Notes: a model not told the origin generated them from the letters alone. DNA of 64,000 nucleotides from JBCCCJ01 sp039029315 (GCA_039029315.1 JBCCGK010000013.1:62001-126000); one strand, 5' to 3'; shown: positions 7,749 to 16,387, counted from the stretch's first letter. A program made the numbers and translations.

Positions 7749-9632
7749 ATGAAACAACTCTATCCTCTTGTCATCTGTCTCTGTTTGCTTTCCTGTCAAG
7801 GAGAATCCGAACCAAGCTTTCCCACCTATTCGATTGAGCAATTCTATCAAAATATCGCCATTCGAGGAGGCGCTTTCTCTGAAGATGAGAACCGTTTGCT
7901 CCTGAGTAGCAATGAATCAGGCATCTTCAATCTCCAGGAAATTCATCTCGCAGACGCATCTGTCCACCCAATCACCAACTCGACGCAAGAATCCTTTTAT
8001 TCCATAGACTATGTCCCTGGTTCTGAGGATATTATATATGCGGCAGATAAAGGAGGAAATGAATTGTCTCATATCTACCTATTGTCTTCAAGTGGTGAAA
8101 CTCAGGATCTCACTCCTGGAGACAAAGAGAAAGCAGCTTTTGTGAAATGGAGTCAGGACAAACAATCCATGTACTTTATTTCCACCCGCCGGAACGAGCG
8201 GTTCTTTGACCTTTACAAAATGAAAATCGGCGAATGGAAGCCCATGATGATTTTCCAGATCAATGAACCACTCACCATCGTGAATGTCTCTGCTGATGGA
8301 AACTATCTTGTTCTCTTTAAGAACATTACCACCAGTGAGAATGAACTATATTTGCAAAACCTGCGAACAGGCGAACGAACAAAAATCTCCCAGGATCAAG
8401 AAAAAGGTTCTTATAGATCCTCTGGATTCAGCAAGGATTTCCAACAGTTCTATTATATCACAGATGTCGGCAAAGAATTCGCCTATCTGGTTGAGTATAC
8501 CATTGCGACAGGTGAACATCGGACCCTGTTCGAGACTGATTGGCCAGTGATGTACAGCCAACTCAGCGAAAAAGGAACCTACCGGGTGATTGCGATCAAT
8601 GAAGATGGCCGCACCTCTTTGCGGATCCAGCATACAGATACAGGAGAGGATGTGAAAGTTCCCAACATTCCTGACGGAGATATTGCTTCGGTTTCATTTT
8701 CAGATTCAGAGCAAAAAATGCGCTTAACAGTCAATAGCTCCCGGACACCGAGTAATCTATATGTCTATGATATGAAGTCCAGCGAACTCCAGAAGCTTAC
8801 CGAAACCCTGAATCCCGACATGGACGCTGAAGCTCTGGTCTCAGCGGAAGTGGTCAGATATCCTTCATTCGATGGTTTGGAGATTCCTGCGATTTATTAC
8901 AAACCCCATTCTGCTTCTCCATCTCATAAGGTTCCGGCCTTGGTTTGGGTACACGGTGGGCCAGGTGGGCAATCACGGGTCGGATATTTTTCTTTGATAC
9001 AGTATCTCGTCAATCATGGATATGCCATTCTTGCGGTCAACAATCGAGGGAGCAGCGGATATGGAAAGACTTTCTTCAAAATGGACAACCGTAAACATGG
9101 AGAAGACGATCTTCAGGATTGTGTATGGGGCAAAAAATGGCTGGCAGAGCAGGCCTATATCGACCCAGATCGAATCGGCATCATTGGGGGCAGTTATGGA
9201 GGATATATGACGATGGCTGCATTGACATTTGAGCCAGATGAATTCGAGCTTGGCGTGAATATCTTTGGTGTAACCAACTGGCTACGCACCCTCAAATCTA
9301 TTCCTCCATTTTGGGAGGCAATGCGAAAAGCACTGTATGATGAAATGGGTGATCCCAATACTGCGGATTCTGTCCGCTTGTATAACATCTCTCCCCTATT
9401 CCATGCCCATCAGGTCACACGTCCGACCATGGTTCTTCAGGGAGCCAATGATCCACGCGTATTGCAGATCGAGTCAGACGAAATTGTAGAGGCGGTCAAG
9501 AAAAACGGGGTGCCAGTAGAATATATCGTCTTTCCGGATGAAGGACATGGATTTGTCAAAAAAGAGAACGAGATCAAAGGGTACAAACAAATTCGGTTAT
9601 TCCTGGACAAATATTTGAAAGGGAAGCAGTGA
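7749..9632 (+). CDS. Prolyl-oligopeptidase family (S9) serine peptidase, lipoprotein
   Basis: 627 residues from ATG at 7749; the in-frame ATG at 7734 only adds MHSFS before the signal. The signal peptide ends CLCLLSC with the lipid Cys at residue 16. Residues about 40-370 form a WD/TolB-like beta-propeller (repeated short strands such as YSIDYVPGSEDIIYAADKGG). The C-terminal alpha/beta-hydrolase domain holds the triad: S482 in GGSYGG, D568 in GANDPRV and H600 in DEGHGF. VWVHGGPGGQS is the oxyanion segment. S9 enzymes cut short peptides; the length and organisation fit the S9C acylaminoacyl- or dipeptidyl-peptidase groups. It is a single gene, anchored to a membrane facing the periplasm or outside. 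Role: peptide scavenging is likely. Confidence 0.93.
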   Translation: MKQLYPLVICLCLLSCQGESEPSFPTYSIEQFYQNIAIRGGAFSEDENRLLLSSNESGIFNLQEIHLADASVHPITNSTQESFYSIDYVPGSEDIIYAADKGGNELSHIYLLSSSGETQDLTPGDKEKAAFVKWSQDKQSMYFISTRRNERFFDLYKMKIGEWKPMMIFQINEPLTIVNVSADGNYLVLFKNITTSENELYLQNLRTGERTKISQDQEKGSYRSSGFSKDFQQFYYITDVGKEFAYLVEYTIATGEHRTLFETDWPVMYSQLSEKGTYRVIAINEDGRTSLRIQHTDTGEDVKVPNIPDGDIASVSFSDSEQKMRLTVNSSRTPSNLYVYDMKSSELQKLTETLNPDMDAEALVSAEVVRYPSFDGLEIPAIYYKPHSASPSHKVPALVWVHGGPGGQSRVGYFSLIQYLVNHGYAILAVNNRGSSGYGKTFFKMDNRKHGEDDLQDCVWGKKWLAEQAYIDPDRIGIIGGSYGGYMTMAALTFEPDEFELGVNIFGVTNWLRTLKSIPPFWEAMRKALYDEMGDPNTADSVRLYNISPLFHAHQVTRPTMVLQGANDPRVLQIESDEIVEAVKKNGVPVEYIVFPDEGHGFVKKENEIKGYKQIRLFLDKYLKGKQ

Positions 9633-9661
9633 TCAAGGGTTCAAACAACAATTTCCACCCT

Positions 9662-9711
9662 CACTTGGGAGAGAAGATATGAAATGGATTGCTGGGCAGA
9701 TCTCCCAAGTG
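9662..9711. terminator. Inverted repeat between convergent genes
   Basis: CACTTGGGAGA (9662-9672) pairs perfectly with TCTCCCAAGTG (9701-9711), 11 bp with a 28-base loop. It lies in the 160-bp gap between the convergent S9 peptidase and lipoprotein genes. The position suits a bidirectional terminator, although no T-run follows. Confidence 0.5.
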
Positions 9712-9792
9712 TAGACATGATGCTTTTCGGGGAACAAAATCAACACAGACTCCTGATAGTCAAGCCTATCTGTGTCTAGCACCCACATCTTG

Positions 9793-10413
9793 TTATTCTG
9801 TTTGTTGGTAAATATCAAAGGCTTCAAATCGTACAGTTCCAAAATCCTTTTTGGTTCTCATATAGGTATCAACATCATCGGGATTACGCACCTGAAAGCT
9901 CTCTCCCCCATCCCGGTGCAGGAACCAGTGCTTCTCTTTCGGATCATATCGATAGGTAATGATTCTGCTCCATCTCAACCCACTTCCGCCATAATGTTCC
10001 ACAGAAAAATAGCCATCCTTGATAACAAGGCCTTGATAGGGATCGCCCATCATGCCCCCACAGTTGACACAATAGACGGTTTGCTTGTTTTGAGTTGCCA
10101 GTCGGAATTGATTGTTGGCCTGTCCCAATAGAAGAAGGAGTGGGCGCTCTTCTGGATGATCTACAGGCTCAGAACTTGTTTCTTCCCCATCTTTTTTCAG
10201 AATGAGGATCATATCAATTATGCTGTCCATATTTAGATGGCCGGACGCGCTATCCAGCATGCTATATCCGTGAGGAATGAAGGCGTCTGCCTGATCGGAT
10301 GGATCTGAGCTTCCAGAGGATGTGTTCTCCATCCGGGAACCATTGGTACAGCCGATCATGCCTCCAAGCAAGACATGTAGAAAAAGAATTCGTTGATGGA
10401 TCATTGGTCTCAT
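9793..10413 (-). CDS. Uncharacterised lipoprotein
   Basis: 206 residues. The signal peptide ends LLGGMIGC, Cys at about residue 22, followed by a Ser-rich linker to about residue 40. The folded part has the segments HGYSMLDSASGHLNMDSI, then LLLLGQANNQFRLA, VYCVNCGGMMGDPYQGLVI and YFSVEHYGGSGLRWS, and ends in KKDFGTVRFEAFDIY. The sequence looks like a conserved family that I have seen as hypothetical proteins in Bacteroidota and Proteobacteria. An Asn/Asp-containing stretch (NLD-type GHLNMDSIIDMILIL) resembles the start of FG-GAP/integrin-like repeats. Two Cys in VYCVNC may form a disulfide. No enzyme motif is present. It is a single gene convergent with the S9 peptidase. Confidence 0.75.
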   Translation of the reverse strand: MRPMIHQRILFLHVLLGGMIGCTNGSRMENTSSGSSDPSDQADAFIPHGYSMLDSASGHLNMDSIIDMILILKKDGEETSSEPVDHPEERPLLLLLGQANNQFRLATQNKQTVYCVNCGGMMGDPYQGLVIKDGYFSVEHYGGSGLRWSRIITYRYDPKEKHWFLHRDGGESFQVRNPDDVDTYMRTKKDFGTVRFEAFDIYQQTE

Positions 10414-10460
10414 ACTGTTACAAAATACTGAAAACCTGAATATGCAAACGCAGCCTGTCG

Positions 10461-11579
10461 TTAGGAAAACACCACTACCCCTTTGGCATTCCTGCCCATC
10501 AGCATATCATCAAATGCTTGTTTGAGTTCTTCCAATTGATATTCTTTGGTGATCATTTCATCCAGCATCAAGTCCCCTTTTTGGTAGAGATGCATGAGTT
10601 TGGGAAAATCAATTTGGGGTCGGCACTTTCCATAGAGTGGATTGATGTAGATTTTGTCCCACTCGAACAACTGCATGTCGATGGTGATTTCTTCTTCTAT
10701 GCCACTCACTTGCACAGCTGTTCCAGCATTTCGGATCATTGCCAGAGGGGCAGCTCCCAGAGAAGGAATGGCAGTGCATTCAAAGGCATAATCTGCCAGT
10801 CTCCCACCTAGCATTCCTTTCACTTGGCTTGCAGCCAGAGTTAGCCCTTTATCTGCCGGATCGGCCAAAAGGATGTCTGTTGCCCCAAATTGCTTGGCCA
10901 GATCCAGTTTGTTTTCATTGATATCTACTGCAATGATTCGGGCAGCCCCGGAGATTCTACATGCCTGAATCACATTGAGCCCAACTCCCCCACACCCCAG
11001 AACCACCACAGAACTTCCTGCTGTTAGTTTTGCAGAATTAACCACAGATCCATAACCAGTCATGACTCCACAACTCACGATACTGGCAGCAGAAAAATTC
11101 AGATTTTCCTGATGCACCTTTACCAGTGCTGATTGCTTGACCAAGGCAAATTCGCTCAAAGTTCCCAGATTAAAAGATCGCTCGATGTTTTTTCCATTCC
11201 AATTGGTCCCCGCCAAATGTGCATGGCCAGGGGTATGGCCATTGGCTCCAGCTACTACAGGGGAATTGTTCTCACAGATATGTTGATTTCCTTCCTGGCA
11301 TTGGAAGCAGTTCATGCAAGGAGTCGCCCAATTCAGAATCACCTGGTCTCCTACTCCAACACCTTGTACCTCCTCTCCTACTTTTGCCACCACTCCTGCC
11401 CCTTCATGTCCCATGACGATGGGTTTGCCCCAGGACAAGGAATCATAGTCAGTATGGCAAAGGCCTGCTGCTTTCATTTTCACCAATACTTCATCAGCTT
11501 GAGGATTCTCAAGGGTGACAGCATCTATGACGAAGGTACCGTCCCCTTTGGCTATAGCGCTTTTCGATTGTATGGACAT
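10461..11579 (-). CDS. Zinc-dependent medium-chain alcohol dehydrogenase of the P450-ferredoxin unit
   Basis: 372 residues. Catalytic zinc ligands: C41 (GLCHTDYD) and H58-E59 (GHEGAG), with a third expected at the Cys of SCGVMTGYG. The structural zinc site is intact: C88, C91, C94 and C102 in TPCMNCFQCQEGNQHIC. The NAD-binding VVLGCGGVGLN follows. It resembles class III and aryl-alcohol-type dehydrogenases. It is the last gene of a minus-strand unit: P450, then ferredoxin 25 bp downstream, then this gene 63 bp further. A comparable dehydrogenase accompanies the P450 that demethylates 6-O-methyl-D-galactose in marine flavobacteria. Its role there is not a simple formaldehyde oxidase, so the substrate here should be left open. 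Confidence 0.9.
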   Translation of the reverse strand: MSIQSKSAIAKGDGTFVIDAVTLENPQADEVLVKMKAAGLCHTDYDSLSWGKPIVMGHEGAGVVAKVGEEVQGVGVGDQVILNWATPCMNCFQCQEGNQHICENNSPVVAGANGHTPGHAHLAGTNWNGKNIERSFNLGTLSEFALVKQSALVKVHQENLNFSAASIVSCGVMTGYGSVVNSAKLTAGSSVVVLGCGGVGLNVIQACRISGAARIIAVDINENKLDLAKQFGATDILLADPADKGLTLAASQVKGMLGGRLADYAFECTAIPSLGAAPLAMIRNAGTAVQVSGIEEEITIDMQLFEWDKIYINPLYGKCRPQIDFPKLMHLYQKGDLMLDEMITKEYQLEELKQAFDDMLMGRNAKGVVVFS

Positions 11580-11642
11580 GTATCAATTGGTATTTGAGGT
11601 AAGAAAATAGGGCAAGATCCTGGGGAGCCATCCAGATTATTT

Positions 11643-11954
11643 CTATCCGTAAGCTACCCTCACGGTCATCCCATCCAGATCTTCTGACAGCTCAATTTGA
11701 CAGGATAGACGACTGTATTCTGTTCTTTTTTCCTGAAACTCCAGCAAATCATTCTCCATCTCACTGGCTTTTCCTACCAGGGACATCCCTTCTGGAGGCA
11801 GATGAATATGACAAGTGGCACAGGAACAAACGCCCCCACAATCTGCATAAATCCCGTTTACCTTATATTTTATTGCCAGTTCCATGAGAGAACCGCTTTG
11901 CCCCTCTGCTATTATGGGGTTCTGATCGGCATCAATGAAAGTGATTTTCGCCAT
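11643..11954 (-). CDS. Adrenodoxin-type [2Fe-2S] ferredoxin, P450 electron donor
   Basis: 103 residues, standard for the class. The cluster ligands are C39, C45, C48 and C85 (DCGGVCSCATCH and RLSCQIEL), with an additional C43 inside the loop. The acidic stretch SEMENDLLEF between the third and fourth ligands is the usual redox-partner surface. It carries one electron at a time from a ferredoxin reductase to the P450 encoded immediately upstream. No ferredoxin reductase gene is present in the window, so the reductase must be encoded elsewhere or shared. Cytoplasmic, with no signal sequence. Confidence 0.93.
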   Translation of the reverse strand: MAKITFIDADQNPIIAEGQSGSLMELAIKYKVNGIYADCGGVCSCATCHIHLPPEGMSLVGKASEMENDLLEFQEKRTEYSRLSCQIELSEDLDGMTVRVAYG

Positions 11955-11979
11955 GATATAATTCTATTTTGACTCGTGC

Positions 11980-13140
11980 TTAGCTACGTGCCCGAAATCT
12001 TACCTCCAAGCGATCGAATCCTACCTTTCGATCAAATTCTCCCCACTGCTCTATCTTTTCTTTGTGATCTACAATCTCAATGAGATCAAGGGATTCAGCC
12101 AGAATGGATAGCAATATATTCAATATCTGCCGGGCATGAGGCGCCCCTAAACATTTGTGGTGGCTAAACCCAAAGCCGACATGTGGATTAATCTTGCGGT
12201 CCAGGATGACCTCATTGGGATGATCGAATACGCGCGGGTCGCGATTGGCGGCAGCCCAACAGAGTGAAATACGGCTGTCTGCCTTGATGGCATGTTCACA
12301 AACTGCTGTATCTTCTGTTACCACTCGTCCCATATGAGTTAGGGGAGAAAAATATCGAACCAGTTCTTCTACCGCTTGTCTTGTGATATGGGGTTCCTGT
12401 CTCAGACGTTCGAGAGACGCTGGATGATCAGCCAAATATGCAACTGTATTGGTGATCGAATTGATCACGGTATCCCGTCCCCCTGCAAAGGTGAGAATCA
12501 TGACACCCTTCACTTCTTCTTTTGTCAGTTTTTTTCCCTGGATTTCTGAAGCCAACAACATAGAATAGAGATCGTCTCCTGGCTGCGCAATGGCCTGATC
12601 TATTTGTTCGTCTATATAGTCATACAGAATATTCGCTTTGTCGGCATCCAGTGCAGTCTCTTCACTTCGAAATACATGTGTGCCCCACGAAATCCAGGTC
12701 TCCGCTTCTTTAAAGGGAATATTGAGCAATAAAGTCAAGGCCTGTGATTGTATGGGCAGAGCAAACTCACTTACCACGTCAAATTGATTGCGCTCTAGCA
12801 CCTCATCAACCATATCCTGAATTTGTCGTCTAAGAGATTGCTCGTAGTCAGCCGCATTGGGTCGCCTGAACCAGGCTTCCATCAACGAACGATATGCCCC
12901 ATGTGCAGGAGGATCTAGCTCGAACGGGATTTGTCGTGTATCGCGGATATTCACTTCAGAAGGAACAACAATTCGTCCAGGAGTTGCGCCTGATTGAAAC
13001 GTCTTCCAATTGTGCGCGCACTTGCGGACATCCTTATGTCCCAGAATCATCACGACAGGATCATCTTGATCATTCATTTCTCCAAAGCCATGTTCGCTTC
13101 TGGCTTGATCGAAGGGGTCAGACAACTCGCTTTTCTTCAT
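11980..13140 (-). CDS. Cytochrome P450, resembling the CYP236A sugar O-demethylases
   Basis: 386 residues, soluble bacterial class I P450. Heme-thiolate C330 lies in VGFGFSHHKCLG; the I-helix oxygen motif is AGGRDT (219-224) and the K-helix ExxR is E259-R262. The heme loop has Ser where the consensus FxxGxxxCxG expects the middle Gly. The N-terminal half (DPFDQARSEHGFGEMNDQ, VVPSEVNIRDTRQIPFE, FELDPPAHGAYR) matches my recollection of the P450s of Zobellia and Formosa that oxidatively demethylate 6-O-methyl-D-galactose from porphyran, releasing formaldehyde. Its companions, ferredoxin and Zn-alcohol dehydrogenase, are also those of that cluster. Known: the CYP236A function. Inferred: the same substrate here. 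First gene of the unit, divergent from the sugar-acid genes at 13412. Confidence 0.85.
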   Translation of the reverse strand: MKKSELSDPFDQARSEHGFGEMNDQDDPVVMILGHKDVRKCAHNWKTFQSGATPGRIVVPSEVNIRDTRQIPFELDPPAHGAYRSLMEAWFRRPNAADYEQSLRRQIQDMVDEVLERNQFDVVSEFALPIQSQALTLLLNIPFKEAETWISWGTHVFRSEETALDADKANILYDYIDEQIDQAIAQPGDDLYSMLLASEIQGKKLTKEEVKGVMILTFAGGRDTVINSITNTVAYLADHPASLERLRQEPHITRQAVEELVRYFSPLTHMGRVVTEDTAVCEHAIKADSRISLCWAAANRDPRVFDHPNEVILDRKINPHVGFGFSHHKCLGAPHARQILNILLSILAESLDLIEIVDHKEKIEQWGEFDRKVGFDRLEVRFRARS

Positions 13141-13411
13141 CTTGTGTCCAAATTAGAGGTAGAAGTGTTCAAAAGAGTTGAAGCAAAAATCATCATTTAT
13201 TTTGGGATCAAAAACTCTGCTATGTCCAGATATTGTCGGGTGGAATTGCTTTTCCCAATAAAAAAATTTCGGCTACTTGGAATCCCTTTATAATTTCAGC
13301 GGAGGATTGTCTGGTATTCTATGTCAACATCTCATGTAACAGAAGATTCGCGCAATATCAGCAGCAACCCAAACCAGGCAGATCCTCATTGACAAACGAA
13401 TCATTTAGCCT

Positions 13412-14434
13412 ATGAAAAAAGCAGCCTACTATTCAGAAAAAGGGAAATTTGAATTGGGCGAATCCCATCTCATTCCTCCGAAAGCCGGAGAAGTAAGACT
13501 AGAAGTAGCCTATTGTGGTGTCTGTGGAACAGATGTTCATATCTTTCATGGCGTCATGGATCAGCGAATTCAGCCACCGCAGATTGTCGGACATGAAGCT
13601 TCAGCAGTAGTTGCGGAGATTGGAGAAGGAGTCTCCACTGTCAAGGTCGGGGACAAAGTTGCGATTCGACCCTTGCGATTTGGCATCCCACATCCCTTTG
13701 ACAAGGGACACACTCATGTAGGCAAAAACCTGGCGTTTATCGGCATTGATAGTGCAGGTGCCTTTCAGCAAAGCTGGACCTTGCCTGCGTATACGCTTCA
13801 CAAACTTCCTGAACAGTTGAGTTTGCAGCATGGTGCATTTATTGAGCCGCTTGCTGTAGCGTGTCATGATGTCAAGATCGGTCGGGTCATAAAGGGAGAA
13901 CAATGTCTTGTGATGGGCGGAGGGCCGATCGGGACACTGATTGGATTTGTCCTGCAAGAAAAAGAGGCAAATGTGATCATTTCGGAAGTCAATCCTGCCA
14001 GGGTTGAGATGCTCAGGCAGATGGGATTCCAGGTGATCAATCCTGTAGAGGAATCTCTGGCTGACAGAATAAGTGAACTCACCAAGGAAGCGATGATTGA
14101 TTGTGTCTTTGAAGTGTCAGGTTCACAAACAGCTGTCTCTTCCATGACTGATGTGGTCAATGTCCGGGGACGAATTGTCATGGTTGCTATACATGGAGGA
14201 GGTCCCAGGCAAGTGGATCTTTTCAAGTTTTTTTGGTCAGAAATTGAAATGTTAGGTGCGCGTTTGTATGAGGAAGAAGATTATGAAGAAGCCATCCAGA
14301 TAGCAGCATCGGGTCATGTCCCATTTGATGCCCTGATCACAAAAGTAAGTCAGTTAACAGATATTCAGTCTGTCTTTGAAGAAATAGACAACAATCCCTC
14401 AGGCATGAAATACCTGATCAATTGTCAATCATAA
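13412..14434 (+). CDS. Medium-chain (zinc-type) sugar or sugar-acid dehydrogenase lacking the structural zinc cysteines
   Basis: 340 residues. Catalytic zinc ligands are C38 (CGVCGTD), H61-E62 (GHEAS) and E145 (FIEPLAVACHDV); the Rossmann motif is VMGGGPIGT. The lobe that normally carries four Cys for structural zinc (about residues 86-108) reads RPLRFGIPHPFDKGHTHVG and has none, while the following KNLAFIGIDSAGAFQ matches the family again. Genes follow at 13-bp and 23-bp spacings: KduD-type reductase, then cycloisomerase-like enolase-superfamily enzyme. In the 3,6-anhydro-L-galactose route a 2-keto-3-deoxy-L-galactonate 5-dehydrogenase acts between these two enzymes, and that is my preferred role. 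L-galactonate or L-idonate 5-dehydrogenase is the alternative. Confidence 0.85.
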   Translation: MKKAAYYSEKGKFELGESHLIPPKAGEVRLEVAYCGVCGTDVHIFHGVMDQRIQPPQIVGHEASAVVAEIGEGVSTVKVGDKVAIRPLRFGIPHPFDKGHTHVGKNLAFIGIDSAGAFQQSWTLPAYTLHKLPEQLSLQHGAFIEPLAVACHDVKIGRVIKGEQCLVMGGGPIGTLIGFVLQEKEANVIISEVNPARVEMLRQMGFQVINPVEESLADRISELTKEAMIDCVFEVSGSQTAVSSMTDVVNVRGRIVMVAIHGGGPRQVDLFKFFWSEIEMLGARLYEEEDYEEAIQIAASGHVPFDALITKVSQLTDIQSVFEEIDNNPSGMKYLINCQS

Positions 14435-14446
14435 ATCACCTCTCTG

Positions 14447-15217
14447 ATGCATATATTGGAACAATTCAAGCTAGAAGGAAAAACCGCTTTGGTAACCGGC
14501 TGCAAACGTGGCATCGGCAAAGCCATGGCCATAGGATTGGCTGAAGCTGGTGCAAACATCATTGGTGTGTCGGCATCGCTGGAATCATCTGGTAGCGAGA
14601 TCGAACAAGCTGTAACTGCACTTGGCCGTACATTCAAGGCATATCAATGTGATTTTGCAGATCGAGAGGCCTTGTACAGATTCATAGAACAAGTCAAATC
14701 CGACACTGACTCGATTGACATTCTGGTCAACAATGCTGGTACCATTCTTCGAAAACCAGCCGTAGACCATCCAGATGAGTACTGGGACAAGGTAATCGAA
14801 GTCAACCAAAGTGCACAATTTATCCTCACCCGAGAATTTGGCAAAGAGATGGTAGCGAGGAAGTCTGGCAAAATCATCTTTACGGCATCTCTCTTGACCT
14901 TTCAGGGAGGCATCACAGTTCCCGGCTATGCTGCAAGCAAAGGTGCGATTGGCCAGATGACCATGGCTTTTGCAAATGAATGGGCATCTCATGGAATCAA
15001 TGTCAATGCCATTGCTCCAGGATACATTGCAACTGACAATACAGAAGCACTCAGGAACAATCCTGAAAGAGCCAACGCTATTTTGGCTCGAATTCCAGCT
15101 GGAAGGTGGGGCAATGCCGAAGATTTTAAGGGACCTGTTGTATTCCTTGCCTCCTCGGCTTCTGATTATATGAATGGCTCTATTGTTCTGGTTGATGGAG
15201 GGTGGATGGGACGTTAA
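14447..15217 (+). CDS. kduD: KduD-type short-chain reductase (2,5-diketo-3-deoxygluconate/2-dehydro-3-deoxygluconate 5-dehydrogenase)
   Basis: 256 residues, classical SDR. The NAD site is TGCKRGIG (17-24), then NNAG (95-98); the catalytic set is S148, Y161 and K165. The stretches ASLLTFQGGITVPGYAASK, NVNAIAPGYIATDNTEALR and FLASSASDYMNGSIVLVDGG are characteristic of KduD proteins. KduD interconverts 2,5-diketo-3-deoxygluconate and 2-keto-3-deoxygluconate (KDG), and so feeds pectin, alginate or anhydrogalactose products into the KDG kinase route. Here there is no kduI or lyase; the flanking dehydrogenase and cycloisomerase-like genes favour the anhydrogalactose or L-galactonate branch. Cytoplasmic. 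KDG kinase and KDPG aldolase are not in the window. Confidence 0.88.
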   Translation: MHILEQFKLEGKTALVTGCKRGIGKAMAIGLAEAGANIIGVSASLESSGSEIEQAVTALGRTFKAYQCDFADREALYRFIEQVKSDTDSIDILVNNAGTILRKPAVDHPDEYWDKVIEVNQSAQFILTREFGKEMVARKSGKIIFTASLLTFQGGITVPGYAASKGAIGQMTMAFANEWASHGINVNAIAPGYIATDNTEALRNNPERANAILARIPAGRWGNAEDFKGPVVFLASSASDYMNGSIVLVDGGWMGR

Positions 15218-15239
15218 TCAATTGAAATTTCCTACTTAC

Positions 15240-16355
15240 ATGGATGCCAGTATTTCTCACATCCACAGCCAATTGTTCTGTGTTCCGCTACCAGAAGTCC
15301 TCACTGATGCCAAGCATGGAGATCATACTCATTTTGAGCTGATTACCACCACCATAACGCTTGCAGATGGGAGAGAAGGAACCGGATATACTTATACCGG
15401 TGGCAAAGGTGGTTATGCCATTAAGGCCATGATAGATCATGATTTGGGACCAGTCTTACTAGGGAAGGACGGAAGCCAGATCGAGGACATCTATGACTTC
15501 ATGGAATGGGATATACACTATGTCGGAAGAGGAGGAATTGCCTCATTCGCGATCTCCAGCATCGATACCGCCCTCTGGGATATCCGCTGCAAGCAGGCAG
15601 GAAAACCCCTCTGGCAGATGGCTGGCGGAGCAGCGAACAAGTGCAAGGCTTACTGTGGGGGCATCGACTTGCAATTTCCCCTCCCCAAATTGCTCGCCAA
15701 CATACAATCGTATTTGGATCAAGGCTACAATGCTGTCAAAATCAAAATTGGCAGAGAGAAATTGGAGGAAGACATCGAGCGAATTGCTGCAGTGAGAAGG
15801 CTCATTGGAGAGGACATCACATTCATGGTAGACGCCAATTATTCCATGTCTGTGGAGCAAGCAATTCGCGCAGCTAAAGCCTTTGCCCCCTATGACATAT
15901 ACTGGTTTGAAGAACCTACGCTTCCTGATGATTATCAAGGATTTGCACGCATCGCGGATGCGACAGGCATACCTCTAGCCATGGGAGAAAATCTTCACAC
16001 CATCTATGAATTCGGCTATGCTTTGGAGCAGGCCAAATTGTCGTTTATTCAACCTGATGCCTCCAATTGTGGTGGGGTAAGTGGGTGGTTGAAAGCAGCA
16101 AGTCTCGCTCAGCAATACGGAATTCCTGTCTGCTCACATGGGATGCAGGAACTACATGTGAGCCTGGTTTCTGCCCAACCTCATGCTGGCTGGCTGGAGG
16201 TACACAGCTTTCCTATTGATCGCTATACGCATCGTCCACTTGTGGTGGACAATTATCAGGCGGTAGCTCCAGATAATCCAGGCATTGGGGTGGAATTCGA
16301 CTGGCAGAAGCTGGCAGAATTTCGGATCGCCGCTCATATTATAGGTGCGAAATAG
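15240..16355 (+). CDS. Enolase-superfamily enzyme, probable 3,6-anhydro-L-galactonate cycloisomerase (or aldonate dehydratase)
   Basis: 371 residues from ATG at 15240. A longer frame opens at 15174 inside kduD, so the later ATG, 23 bp after the kduD stop, is preferred. Superfamily residues: K167 and K169 (VKIKIG), metal ligands D198 (VDANY), E224 (FEEP) and E250 (MGEN), D273 and H300 (CSHGMQELH). The N-terminal lid reads LTDAKHGDHTHFELIT and GTGYTYTGGKGGYAIKAM. These lid and barrel segments match my memory of the characterised Vibrio 3,6-anhydro-L-galactonate cycloisomerase, which opens the anhydro ring to 2-keto-3-deoxy-L-galactonate. If correct, this gene, the dehydrogenase and KduD form three consecutive steps. 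The first enzyme, the anhydrogalactose aldehyde dehydrogenase, is missing here. An L-talarate/galactarate-type dehydratase is the alternative. Confidence 0.85.
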   Translation: MDASISHIHSQLFCVPLPEVLTDAKHGDHTHFELITTTITLADGREGTGYTYTGGKGGYAIKAMIDHDLGPVLLGKDGSQIEDIYDFMEWDIHYVGRGGIASFAISSIDTALWDIRCKQAGKPLWQMAGGAANKCKAYCGGIDLQFPLPKLLANIQSYLDQGYNAVKIKIGREKLEEDIERIAAVRRLIGEDITFMVDANYSMSVEQAIRAAKAFAPYDIYWFEEPTLPDDYQGFARIADATGIPLAMGENLHTIYEFGYALEQAKLSFIQPDASNCGGVSGWLKAASLAQQYGIPVCSHGMQELHVSLVSAQPHAGWLEVHSFPIDRYTHRPLVVDNYQAVAPDNPGIGVEFDWQKLAEFRIAAHIIGAK

Positions 16356-16385
16356 GGTTGAGTAAATGTCTGGATAACTCAATCC
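16355..16385. terminator. Bidirectional terminator-like hairpin
   Basis: GGGTTGAGT (16355-16363) pairs with ACTCAATCC (16377-16385), with one G-T wobble and a 13-base loop. It fills the 32-bp gap between the convergent cycloisomerase-like gene and the PLP enzyme, beginning on the last base of the former's TAG stop. Confidence 0.6.
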
Positions 16386-16387
16386 TC

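Noticed and set aside
9772..10131. 119-residue plus-strand open frame antisense to the unknown lipoprotein
   Set aside because: The minus-strand gene has a lipoprotein signal and conserved-looking segments; the antisense frame does not.
11980..13140. P450 as part of a secondary-metabolite gene cluster
   Set aside because: No polyketide, peptide synthetase or terpene genes are near; its partners are ferredoxin, alcohol dehydrogenase and sugar-acid genes.
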